Source: CAIKZZ01 sp035604595 (GTDB lineage Bacteria > Pseudomonadota > Gammaproteobacteria > Steroidobacterales > Steroidobacteraceae). From it: DNA of 64,000 bases. The position numbers and the translations under genes were made by a program. The stretch's first letter is position 1. Every line of letters begins with the position of its first letter. The notes under the pieces are model-generated. The model was not told the origin of the DNA. It saw only the letters and a program-made list of their open reading frames with translations, and did not search any database. The stretch spans positions 1 through 64,000 of the forward strand of contig DATNIE010000033.1 in assembly GCA_035604595.1 (NCBI GenBank). Reading direction: 5' to 3'. Positions 8,539-16,689 of this stretch are shown here, piece after piece.

Positions 8539-10353
8539 TCACTTGCCGAGCGGCGGTATCGGAATCATCCCCGGGAACACGTATGCCTGCAGGAGCGCGA
8601 TCAGGCCGATTACCGCGGCCCCGGCGATTGAGTGCCAGAACACCGTGCGGAATATCGGCCCGAGCGCGTGCGTCCGTTCCTTCGGGTCGTCGTAGCACGC
8701 CGCGCAGGCGACCATGATCGACTGAGCGTCGATCATCTTGCCCATGACGCCGCCGGTGGAGTTGGTTGCGACGGCCAGGATTGGGTTCAGGTGCAGCTGC
8801 TCGGCGGTAATCCTCTGTAGGCTGCCAAACAGGGCGTTCGAGGCCGTGTCGGAGCCCGTCAGGAACACGCCGAGCCAGCCGAGATACGCCGCAAAGAACG
8901 GGTACAGCACGCCGGCGCTCGTAAAGGCGAGGCCGAGGACGGCATCTGTGCCCGCGTAGCGCGTCAGATAGCCGAGGCCGAGCACCTGGCCGATCACGAG
9001 GACTGGGACCTTCATCCGCCGCAGCGTCTGGGTAGCCGAATCACGCCATGCGGCCGCGTTGAGCCGCAACGCCAGCCCCGACAGGATCGCCGCTGCGAAC
9101 ACGCCCGTGCCGGCGGCCGACAGCCAGTTGATCGTGAACCGCGCAGCCTCGGGCTTGGCGTTGGCCGCGACCACCGGCGGCATGCGCTGCACGACGTTGT
9201 GCAGCACCGGCATGTCCCAGGCCGGTAGCGACAGCGTGCCCTTGAACGGCGAGCCGAGCAGCGTTGTCGAGAACGTGACACCGGAGAACAGGTTGTTGAG
9301 GTACTTTTTGAACTCCGGCATACCCCAAAGGGCACAGCAGAGGATCAGGATCAGCCACGGCAACCAGGCGTACAGCGTTTGCCCGGCCGTGTAGGAGTAT
9401 TTCCAGTCGCTATGGTCGCTGGTTGCGGTCGCGGTGCTCTTGCCGGCGTTGGCGAGCGCCTCGCGCTCGGATTTGAGCAGAAACCGCGTCTTCGGATGCC
9501 AGACATAGCGCAGAAAGAGCGCGGTGCAGACCACCGAGAAGACGCCGGCGACGACGTCGGTCATCAGGTGGAACTCGCTCGTGCCGGAGGCAAGGAACTG
9601 CATAGCCCCGAACGATACCCCGGCGCACAACGCCGCCGGCCACACCTCGAATACCTGCTTCCACGTTCCGCCTTCCATCTTGACAAACGTCGCGACCAGC
9701 CAGAACGGAACCAGCACCGAAACAAACGGCAGCTGCCGACCGACCATCGTGGACAGCGTGAGCTGATCGAGGCCGCTGACGGAAGCAAGCGTCACGATCG
9801 GCGTACCGATCGCCCCAAACGCTACAGGCGCGGTATTGGCGAGCAGGTTCAGGACGGCGGACTGGAACGGTTTGAAGCCGAGTCCAACCATGACGGCACC
9901 GGCGATGGCCACCGGGGTACCGAAGCCGGACGTGCCCTCGATGATCGCGCCGAACGAGAATGCGATCAGCACACACTGCAGCCGCCGGTCGAACGAGATG
10001 TGAACGATCGATTCCTTGACGATCTCGAAGCGGCCGGTCACGACCGTCATCGTGTACAGGAACATCGCGGCCACGACGATCCAGATGATGCCGAGGAGCC
10101 CCGACAACGAGCCGAGCGCGAAGGCCGAGATCGCCGACGCGAGCGGCATTTGGAAGACCAGGCATGAGACCAGGAACGCGGCGATCACGCCGTACAAAGC
10201 TGCAAACGGGGCGGCGATGCCGCGGTGCCGGTTACCCTGCGAATCGCGGTGCGGATGAAGCGCAATGAAGTAGAGCAGAACGACGATCGGCACGGCCGCG
10301 ACGACCGTCGACAGTACGGCATTCCCTACCGGGTCATAGCTCTGCTGGTACAT
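8539..10353 (-). CDS. lldP: L-lactate permease (LctP/LldP family)
   Basis: A 604-residue inner-membrane protein with 12 or more transmembrane segments. The motif IIEGTSGFGTPVAIAGAVMV followed by LANTAPVAFGAIGTPI is diagnostic of the LctP family of proton-coupled lactate/glycolate permeases. GSDTASNALFG and NSTGGVMGKMI occur near the C-terminus as usual. Slightly longer than E. coli LldP (551 aa), the extra length lying in periplasmic or cytoplasmic loops. Glycolate is a known substrate of LldP/GlcA-type permeases, so it could feed the glcDEF system 13 kb away; this is inference. A 347-bp non-coding stretch lies upstream. Confidence 0.9.
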   Translation of the reverse strand: MYQQSYDPVGNAVLSTVVAAVPIVVLLYFIALHPHRDSQGNRHRGIAAPFAALYGVIAAFLVSCLVFQMPLASAISAFALGSLSGLLGIIWIVVAAMFLYTMTVVTGRFEIVKESIVHISFDRRLQCVLIAFSFGAIIEGTSGFGTPVAIAGAVMVGLGFKPFQSAVLNLLANTAPVAFGAIGTPIVTLASVSGLDQLTLSTMVGRQLPFVSVLVPFWLVATFVKMEGGTWKQVFEVWPAALCAGVSFGAMQFLASGTSEFHLMTDVVAGVFSVVCTALFLRYVWHPKTRFLLKSEREALANAGKSTATATSDHSDWKYSYTAGQTLYAWLPWLILILCCALWGMPEFKKYLNNLFSGVTFSTTLLGSPFKGTLSLPAWDMPVLHNVVQRMPPVVAANAKPEAARFTINWLSAAGTGVFAAAILSGLALRLNAAAWRDSATQTLRRMKVPVLVIGQVLGLGYLTRYAGTDAVLGLAFTSAGVLYPFFAAYLGWLGVFLTGSDTASNALFGSLQRITAEQLHLNPILAVATNSTGGVMGKMIDAQSIMVACAACYDDPKERTHALGPIFRTVFWHSIAGAAVIGLIALLQAYVFPGMIPIPPLGK

Positions 10354-10700
10354 GGGCTCCCCCGTCAGACTGAAGCATTGTTGCAGACCGGACGCGGCAT
10401 CTTGGCTGTGCCTCGAAAGACTTTGTCACGCAGGCGCCGCTGCCTGCAAGGCTGGCTGTGGCTGTGCACCGCACGCGCTAGCTGGCAGCGGCCGATCGAC
10501 CGTAAACCCCGACCCAGCGGTAGTGCTGCAATGCCGCACGATTGGGCACTCACGACCGGCCTGGCGGCAGCGTCCGTCCGGCACTGACCATAGGCGTCCG
10601 CGGGTACACTCAGGCAACGATCTCGCGCCTGCGCCTCGCCACGCAGCGCGCGTGAGGCAGTCAGGTGTAACACTGCACCCCGCACTCTGAAGGAGATGAG
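10354..10700. other. Intergenic region between divergent lldP and a small gene
   Basis: A 347-bp stretch without a convincing gene, presumably holding the divergent promoters of lldP and the gene at 10701. The only clear signal is the AAGGAGATGAG ribosome-binding site just before 10701. I see no long inverted repeat. Confidence 0.5.
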
Positions 10701-11009
10701 ATGCCACCAGATGCTCCCCGCGCGCCAGTGCGTGACCTGGCGCTCAAAGACGGGTTTGGCGACAGCGGCACGAGCTACCTTGGGGCCGAAATCAGCGCCG
10801 CGGGAGCACTCGTGATCTCCGCCGCAGACGCCGGCCCATTGTGCGAGGCCATGCGCGGGGACCTCGACGCGGAGACCTGGCTGACGATCACGCCAGCGTG
10901 GAAGGACGAACTGCTGCTGCGCCTGCTCGCGGATCGGTTCTCCGGCCTGGACGAGCTCGTCCGCTACCTCGAGGAGCGCGGCATTCCGGTTGCGGCCCGG
11001 ACAGCCTAG
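10701..11009 (+). CDS. Small conserved-looking protein of unknown function
   Basis: A 102-residue acidic soluble protein with an excellent ribosome-binding site (AAGGAGATGAG directly before ATG 10701). The C-terminal half, with WKDELLLRLLADRFSG then LVRYLEERGIP, looks like two helices with a short terminal strand; this pattern (LLLxLLxxRF ... LxExGIP) recurs in small uncharacterised bacterial proteins. No signal peptide, membrane segment or cysteine cluster. I cannot assign a function. It is alone between divergent lldP and a convergent nuclease-like gene. Confidence 0.6.
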   Translation: MPPDAPRAPVRDLALKDGFGDSGTSYLGAEISAAGALVISAADAGPLCEAMRGDLDAETWLTITPAWKDELLLRLLADRFSGLDELVRYLEERGIPVAARTA

Positions 11010-11105
11010 GGCCGCCGGCCAACTGGATGCGAAGCCAGCGGACCGCGGCTGGTGAGCGTGGTCGTGATGCGCGACTCGACCCCCGGGGCGGGCCACGCGT
11101 GCCCG

Positions 11106-12458
11106 CTACAGGTCAAATGCCTGTCCGATGACAGGCTGGTCGATCGCCCCGGCAGGAAGGCGAGCCGCGAAGGCGCGCATCGTGTCCGCCTCGCCATGCA
11201 CGAGGAACGTTCGTCGCGGCGCGATTCGCGCGTGCCATGCGAGCAGTTCATCCCGGTCCGCGTGAGCCGAGAATCCGTTGATGGTGTGGACGCGGGCCCG
11301 GACCGGGACGCTCTCCCCGAGCAGCCGGACGCTCTGCGCCCCGTCGATGATCTGGCGGGCCGGTGTGCCGCCGGCCGCATAGCCGACGAAAACGATCGTC
11401 GAGTCCGGCCGTGGCAGCTCGCGGCGGAGGTGATAGAGCACGCGCCCGCCGGTCGCCATGCCGGATCCGGCGAGGATCACGGCCCCGCTGTGCACGGCGT
11501 TGATCGACCGCGAAGCCGTGCGGTCCCGCGTGCACTGCAGGCCGGGCGGTGCCAGCGGGTCCTGGCCGCTCGAAAACTGACCGGCCGCCTCGGGAGACAA
11601 GGCCTCGCGGTGCTTGCGGAAAAGCTCGGTCGCCGCAATAGCTTCCGGAGAGTCCAGAAACACGCGCAGCGTCCGCGGCAGTTGGCCGCGATCGGTCGCG
11701 GCCTTGAGGAAGTAGAGGATTTCCTGGGCACGCTCGAGAGCGAAGGTCGGGATGACGACATTGCCGCCGTGCTCTAGCGCCTTGCTGACCGCCCCGATCA
11801 GCTCCGCGACGGAGGCTCCGATCGAGCGGTGCAGCCGGTCGCCGTAGGTCGTCTCCATGACCACGATCTCGCAATCACCCGGCGGCACGGGATTTCGAAG
11901 CAGCGGCCGGCCGGCATTGCCGAGATCGCCCGAGAACGCGATCGTCCGCTTCCGACCGGATTCGGTGACCTCGAGGCGGGGGCTGGCCGAGCCGAGGATG
12001 TGCCCGGCGTCGAAGAACGTGACCTTCAAGCCCGGCGCGAGCTCGGTGGGGACCTCATAACCCACGGTGCGCTTGAAGCTCGCGAGCGCCCTGGTGCAAT
12101 CCTCTGGCGTATAAAGGGGCGCCTCCGCATTGCGCTCGGACTCCTCGGCCTGCAGGTGCGCAGCATCGAGCAGCACAAGCGCCGCGAGATCGCGAGTCGC
12201 AGCGGTCGAGACGATCTCGCCGCGGAAGCCGCGCTTGACGAGCAGCGGCAGACGCCCGCAGTGATCGAGATGCGCGTGCGTGAGGAGTACGAGATCGATC
12301 GTCGCGGGGTCGAAGCCGAAGTCGGCGCTATTTTCCGCCGCCAGCGTCCGGCTCCCCTGGAACAAGCCGCAATCGATCAGGATCCGCCTGCCGGCCGCCT
12401 CCAGCAGGTGGCACGACCCGGTGACGTCCTGATCGGCGCCATGGAACGAGAGCCTCAT
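11106..12458 (-). CDS. Beta-CASP metallo-beta-lactamase RNA-processing-type hydrolase
   Basis: A 450-residue protein of the beta-CASP/CPSF-73-like family. The N-terminal metallo-beta-lactamase core has LTHAHLDHCGRLP (HAHLDH about 61-66) and later FDAGHILGSA and FSGDLGN; the inserted beta-CASP domain starts around VVMETTYGDR, with IPTFALERAQEILY. The C-terminal FSAHADRDELLAW and FLVHGE motifs are the metal-binding motifs of RNA-acting members. It is expected to cleave RNA, but bacterial members of this subgroup are poorly characterised. ATG 12458 overlaps the stop of the upstream LOG gene by 4 bp (ATGA), so translation is coupled. Confidence 0.87.
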   Translation of the reverse strand: MRLSFHGADQDVTGSCHLLEAAGRRILIDCGLFQGSRTLAAENSADFGFDPATIDLVLLTHAHLDHCGRLPLLVKRGFRGEIVSTAATRDLAALVLLDAAHLQAEESERNAEAPLYTPEDCTRALASFKRTVGYEVPTELAPGLKVTFFDAGHILGSASPRLEVTESGRKRTIAFSGDLGNAGRPLLRNPVPPGDCEIVVMETTYGDRLHRSIGASVAELIGAVSKALEHGGNVVIPTFALERAQEILYFLKAATDRGQLPRTLRVFLDSPEAIAATELFRKHREALSPEAAGQFSSGQDPLAPPGLQCTRDRTASRSINAVHSGAVILAGSGMATGGRVLYHLRRELPRPDSTIVFVGYAAGGTPARQIIDGAQSVRLLGESVPVRARVHTINGFSAHADRDELLAWHARIAPRRTFLVHGEADTMRAFAARLPAGAIDQPVIGQAFDL

Positions 12459-13438
12459 CGGTTCGTCCTCGGCGCAGGAAAGTGCGGCGTGCCGGCGGCA
12501 GCGTGCCAGCGGCAAATGATGTCCCACACCTCCTCGCCGGATTCCGCGTAACCGAACAGTTCGTGATCCTCCGGATCAATCGTGCCTTCCGCAAGCAGAA
12601 ACTCGACGTCGAATACGCGTTCCCAGTAGCTGCGGCCGACCAGCACGACGGGCACTGCCGGCATCTTGCGCGTCTGGATCAGCGCCAACGTCTCGAACAC
12701 CTCATCGAGCGTGCCGAAGCCGCCGGGGAAGGCGACCAGCGCTCGGGCTCGCTGCAGGAAATGGAGCTTGCGCACCGCGAAGTAGTGAAACGAGAAGCAG
12801 AGCTCCGGCGTCACGTACGGATTCGGGTACTGCTCGTGCGGCAGCGTGATATTGAGACCAACGGTCTTCGCGCCGACGTCGCACGCGCCGCGGTTGGCGG
12901 CCTCCATGATCCCGGGGCCACCGCCGGTCATCACCACGACCTTGCCACCGGTCGGGAGCGGCGGCGCCCGCCCGACGAGCCGCCCCAAGGCACGCGCCTC
13001 GTCGTAGTAGCGGCTGTTGGCGAGCTGGCGGCGCGCCACGGCGAGCTGCCGGGCGAGCTCCGCATCGGTGGGCGCCCGAGCGGCGGATTTCTCTAGCTCG
13101 CGCACCGCAGCGGCGGCCGTCGCAGGTTCCATCAGGCGCGTGCTGCCGAACACCACAATTGTGTGCTCGATCCGGTGCTGGCCCAGCAGCAGCTCCGCCT
13201 TTTGGTAGTCGATCTCAAGTCGAACGCCGCGAACGGCATCCCAGCCGAGAAAGTCGAGATCGCGGTCGGCTTCACGGTAGCTTGGACTTGCGAGGATCGC
13301 GGCGACCCGGCCGGGAGCCGTCGGATCCTCGTGGGCCGGCTTTGGCGACCGTTCGGGCAGCGGCTTCGAGCGAGGCTGCGTCGACGCCAGGGTCGGGTGC
13401 TTTGGGGCCTGCGTGGCTCCGCGGTCGGACTCGTTCAT
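12455..13438 (-). CDS. LOG-family (TIGR00730-like) Rossmann-fold protein
   Basis: A 327-residue protein whose C-terminal 200 residues form the lysine-decarboxylase-like/LOG fold: VVMTGGGPGIMEAANRG (about 168-184) and PGGFGTLDE (238-246), the nucleotide-binding motifs of cytokinin riboside 5'-monophosphate phosphoribohydrolases and related nucleotide N-glycosidases. About 90 N-terminal residues, rich in charged and proline residues, extend beyond the short plant LOG form, as in the longer bacterial class. Likely a nucleotide 5'-monophosphate hydrolase; the physiological substrate is unknown. Start at ATG 13438 preferred; an upstream ATG at 13471 is in frame but has no ribosome-binding site. 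Confidence 0.82.
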   Translation of the reverse strand: MNESDRGATQAPKHPTLASTQPRSKPLPERSPKPAHEDPTAPGRVAAILASPSYREADRDLDFLGWDAVRGVRLEIDYQKAELLLGQHRIEHTIVVFGSTRLMEPATAAAAVRELEKSAARAPTDAELARQLAVARRQLANSRYYDEARALGRLVGRAPPLPTGGKVVVMTGGGPGIMEAANRGACDVGAKTVGLNITLPHEQYPNPYVTPELCFSFHYFAVRKLHFLQRARALVAFPGGFGTLDEVFETLALIQTRKMPAVPVVLVGRSYWERVFDVEFLLAEGTIDPEDHELFGYAESGEEVWDIICRWHAAAGTPHFPAPRTNR

Positions 13439-13493
13439 CGGGACGCCTGGTATCAACCGGTGGAGGGCCATTCTAGCGAGCTAAGATGCGCCC

Positions 13494-14177
13494 ATGGTCA
13501 TCCTGTTCGACGTCGACAATACGCTCCTCGACAATGACGCCGTGACGGCTGATCTATCGGTGCATCTCGGCCGCGCGGCGGGAACGGACGAGGCCGCCGA
13601 GTATTTTCGGATGCTCGAGACGTTGCGCGCCGAGCTTGGCTACGCTGATTACCTCGGGGCGCTGCAGCGCTACCGCGCGGCGCACCCGCACGACTTTCAG
13701 CTGCTGCGCACCTCGCAATTCTTGGTGGACTACCCGTTTGGCGACCGGCTCTATCCGGGGGCACTCGAGATGCTGGCGCAGGCGAGCACGCGCGGAACGA
13801 CCGCGATCCTGTCCGACGGCGATGTCGTGTTTCAGCCGATCAAGGTCGCGAGAGCGGGACTTTGGGACGCGGTCCGCGGCCGGGTCCTGATCTACGTGCA
13901 CAAGGAACAGGAGCTCGCCGACGTCGCGCAGCGCCTGCCATCGGCCCACTATGTCGTGGTTGACGACAAGCGGCCACTCCTCGCCGCCATCAAGTCCAAA
14001 TGGGGCGCGCGCGTGACGACCGTCTGGGTCAAGCAGGGCCACTATGCCACGGCACCGGACGTCGAGCGCCATGCCATGGCGGATCTCGTGCTCGACAGCA
14101 TCGGCGAGTTCTCGCGACTCGGCACGGCCGATCTGCTCGAGGCGGGGCGCGTTTCAATCGAGGGGCCACGCCCATGA
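13494..14177 (+). CDS. HAD-superfamily hydrolase
   Basis: A 227-residue soluble phosphatase-like protein. The nucleophile motif FDVDNTLLDND sits at residues 5-15, motif II is AILSDGD near residue 107, and VVVDDKRPLLAAIK (about 155) carries the acidic motif IV. The segment between them is the helical cap. HAD enzymes remove phosphate from small metabolites; this one's substrate cannot be inferred. The stop overlaps the start of the next gene (ATGA), which encodes a thioesterase-like protein. Confidence 0.83.
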   Translation: MVILFDVDNTLLDNDAVTADLSVHLGRAAGTDEAAEYFRMLETLRAELGYADYLGALQRYRAAHPHDFQLLRTSQFLVDYPFGDRLYPGALEMLAQASTRGTTAILSDGDVVFQPIKVARAGLWDAVRGRVLIYVHKEQELADVAQRLPSAHYVVVDDKRPLLAAIKSKWGARVTTVWVKQGHYATAPDVERHAMADLVLDSIGEFSRLGTADLLEAGRVSIEGPRP

Positions 14178-14635
14178 CCGCCGCGGAACTCGCTGCGTAT
14201 ATCGACGCGCACATTCCATTGGCGCGCGCACTGGGTGTCCAGGTCGTCGAGGTCAGTGAGAAGCGCGTACGCCTGGCGGCACCGCTGGCGCCGAACCTAA
14301 ATCATCAACAGACGGCTTTCGGCGGCTCGGTCGCCTCGCTCGCGTTGCTGTCCGGATGGGCCTGGCTGCACGCGCGCCTGGCGACGCAGGCGCCTCGGGT
14401 CCGGCTGGTGATCCAGCGGCAGCAGACGGACTACCTTGTGCCGATCGACGACGTCTTCGAAGCGGTGTGCAGCGCGCCGTCCGATGTGGCCTGGCGGGCG
14501 TTCTCGCGGGCGCTTGCTGAGCGCGGTCGGGGACGAGTGGAACTGACCGCCGAGATTCGCTGCCGCTCCCGGCTGGCCGCGACGTTCCGTGGCCTGTACG
14601 TGGCGACGACAGAGAAGCGGGCGGCTCCGGAATAG
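14174..14635 (+). CDS. YiiD C-terminal-type hotdog thioesterase
   Basis: A 153-residue single hotdog-domain protein starting at ATG 14174, overlapping the HAD gene by 4 bp. The sequence APLAPNLNHQQTAFGGSVASLALLSGWAWL carries the N-H-x-x-T-x-F-G-G-S motif of the putative thioesterase domain found at the C-terminus of E. coli YiiD/FabY and as stand-alone proteins; FEAVCSAP and GRVELTAEI form later strands. Probably an acyl-ACP or acyl-CoA thioesterase-like protein. Translational coupling with the phosphatase suggests a shared role that I cannot name. Confidence 0.78.
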   Translation: MTAAELAAYIDAHIPLARALGVQVVEVSEKRVRLAAPLAPNLNHQQTAFGGSVASLALLSGWAWLHARLATQAPRVRLVIQRQQTDYLVPIDDVFEAVCSAPSDVAWRAFSRALAERGRGRVELTAEIRCRSRLAATFRGLYVATTEKRAAPE

Positions 14636-14966
14636 ATCACTTATGTCATGCCGGTCCGGGTCGGAAAGGGCAGGGACCGCGGCGGGGAATCGGATCGCGA
14701 GAAGCCGCCGGCCGCGGCACAGCGCGGCAATATCAGTTGGGGTCGGTCGACGCCGGGCAGTATCGACTGAGACCATCGCGGCCTGACCGCCTGCCGCAGC
14801 GGTGCACGGTCCGCCGCCCCGGCCTTAATCGGATCTTAATGAGATTGGCACTTCGGCGTGAGCCGTTGGCGTCAACGTGGGCCGACCGGTGACGTTAATG
14901 CAAGCAGGGTCAGGGCCCGGCCGCTCGGCATTGCACCGCGCGAGCCTGCACACAAGGTCAAATCTC
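14636..14966. other. Intergenic region upstream of the DUF1800 gene
   Basis: A 331-bp gap. It holds a CTTAAT-N5-CTTAAT direct repeat (listed separately) and a further GTTAAT at 14894-14899 on a GC-rich background, consistent with a regulated promoter for the exported DUF1800/DUF1501 pair. No gene seen. Confidence 0.5.
14824..14840 (+). promoter_or_regulatory. CTTAAT-N5-CTTAAT direct repeat (PmrA-box-like)
   Basis: CTTAAT at 14824-14829 and again at 14835-14840, separated by five bases, giving an 11-bp period. This fits the published YTTAAK-N5-YTTAAK pattern bound by PmrA and the general tandem half-site layout of OmpR/PhoB-type response regulators. It lies 126 bp before the DUF1800 start. 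Sequence match is seen; binding is inference. Confidence 0.45.
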
Positions 14967-16688
14967 ATGCGTCGAGTCGCACTGCTCGGATCCTGCATCC
15001 TCGCCCTCGGCCTTGCTCTAGCCGGGAGTGGTGGAGGGTCCCTGGTGTCCAGCGCGCCCACTGCGCCCGCCTCGCCCGTCGCGTCCACCTCCTCCGCGCC
15101 GTCCACGTCCCTCCCTGTGCCCGGCATGACGACGGTCGATGCGGCACGCTTGCTCGAGCAGGCGACATTCGGTCCGACCGAGGCGGAAGTAACCCGCGTA
15201 GCGGCGCTCGGCCTCAACGGCTATCTGACGCAGCAGCTGGCGACTCAGCCGACCGGCTATTGGGGGTTCGTGTTCGTGCCGCACACTGCACCGACGAACT
15301 GCAAGTCCGACCCGACCAATCCGACCAGCACGGCGAGCCTGTGCGCGCGCGACAACTACTCGCCATTCCAGGTGCAACGTGAGTTCTTCGAGAACGCCCT
15401 GACGGGCGCCGATCAACTGCGCCAGCGGGTCGCGTTCGCCCTGTCGCAAATCATGGTCGTCTCGAGCATCGAGATCTACGAGGCCTATGGGATGGCCGCG
15501 TACCAGAACATGCTGTTGAACGATGCCTTCGGCAATTACCGGCAGCTCCTCGAGGACGTGACGCTCAGCCCCATCATGGGGCACTACCTCGACATGGCCA
15601 ACAACGACAAATCGAACCCGTCGCAGGGCACCTCGCCGAACGAGAACTACGCGCGGGAGGTACTGCAGCTGTTCTCGATCGGCCTCAACCAGCTGAACCC
15701 GGACGGCACCCCCGTTCTCGATGCAAACAATCAGCCCGTCCCGACGTATACGCAGGATGTCATCCTTGGCTTCGCGAGCCTCTTTACGGGATGGACCTAT
15801 CCCTCGCGACCGGGCGCGAACTCGACCTGGAACAATCCGATCAACTTCGAAGGAACGATGGTCTCGTTCCCGAACCACCACGAGAGCGGAACGAAGCTGC
15901 TCCTCAACGGCGTCGTCACGCCGGCCGGCCAGACGCCGGAGCAGGACCTCAAGCTCGCGCTCGACACGGTGTTCAACCACCCGAACGTCGGCCCGTTCAT
16001 CGGCAAGCAGCTGATCCAGCACCTGGTCAAGAGCAATCCGAGTCCCGGATACGTCAGTCGCGTAGCCGCCGTGTTTGCGAACAATGGCCTGGGCGTGCGC
16101 GGCGACCTCGCGGCCGTCGTCCGTGCGATCCTGAGCGACGTCGAAGCCCGCGGGAACACGCCGTCGAGCGCGGACGAGGGGCACCTGCGCGAACCGGCGC
16201 TGTACATCACGAGCGTACTGCGCGGGCTGGGCGGCAGGTCTGACGGCGTATTCCTGCGCAGCCAGGCCAACGCCATGGGCCAGCCGATCTTCACCGCCCC
16301 AACGGTCTTCAACTACTATCCGCCGAGCTACCAGCTGCCCGGTACCAGCACAGTCGCACCTGAGTTCTTCATCGACGACGCGGCAACGGCCCTCGCGCGC
16401 GCGAATTTTCTCAACACGCTGATCTATCGCGGCGGCGCAGCGCCCGATCCGACGGTGATCAACAGCATCGGCACGACGCTCGATCTCGCCCCGCTCACAA
16501 CGGCCGGCACGCCCGACGCACTCGTCAATCAGCTCAGTACGCGGCTGATGCACGGGAGCCTGTCGAGCGCCGCGCACGCGGCGATCACGAGGGCACTCGG
16601 GGCCCTCGCCAGCGACGACGTCGTCGGGCAGGCGCGCGCTGCGGCCTATCTCGTGGCCTCCTCGGCCCAGTTCCAGGTGGAGCACTGA
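14967..16688 (+). CDS. DUF1800 exported protein
   Basis: A 573-residue protein. ATG 14967 starts a signal-peptide-like N-terminus (MRRVALLGS, then a hydrophobic core to about residue 21) followed by a Ser/Ala/Pro-rich linker. The DUF1800 domain follows: RLLEQATFGPTEAEV, the long helical region LRQRVAFALSQIMVVSS, NENYAREVLQLFSIG and LGFASLFTGWTY, all strong family motifs. In most relatives the signal ends in an LxxC lipobox before a Gly/Ser-rich run; here the run is preceded by AGS rather than a cysteine, so lipidation seems lost. Function of DUF1800 is unknown. It is followed after 1 bp by its usual partner, a DUF1501 gene. Confidence 0.85.
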   Translation: MRRVALLGSCILALGLALAGSGGGSLVSSAPTAPASPVASTSSAPSTSLPVPGMTTVDAARLLEQATFGPTEAEVTRVAALGLNGYLTQQLATQPTGYWGFVFVPHTAPTNCKSDPTNPTSTASLCARDNYSPFQVQREFFENALTGADQLRQRVAFALSQIMVVSSIEIYEAYGMAAYQNMLLNDAFGNYRQLLEDVTLSPIMGHYLDMANNDKSNPSQGTSPNENYAREVLQLFSIGLNQLNPDGTPVLDANNQPVPTYTQDVILGFASLFTGWTYPSRPGANSTWNNPINFEGTMVSFPNHHESGTKLLLNGVVTPAGQTPEQDLKLALDTVFNHPNVGPFIGKQLIQHLVKSNPSPGYVSRVAAVFANNGLGVRGDLAAVVRAILSDVEARGNTPSSADEGHLREPALYITSVLRGLGGRSDGVFLRSQANAMGQPIFTAPTVFNYYPPSYQLPGTSTVAPEFFIDDAATALARANFLNTLIYRGGAAPDPTVINSIGTTLDLAPLTTAGTPDALVNQLSTRLMHGSLSSAAHAAITRALGALASDDVVGQARAAAYLVASSAQFQVEH

Positions 16689-16689
16689 T

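Noticed and set aside
15018..16685. Long minus-strand open frame (555 codons)
   Set aside because: Exactly opposite the DUF1800 gene, low-complexity Arg/Val/Gly; shadow.
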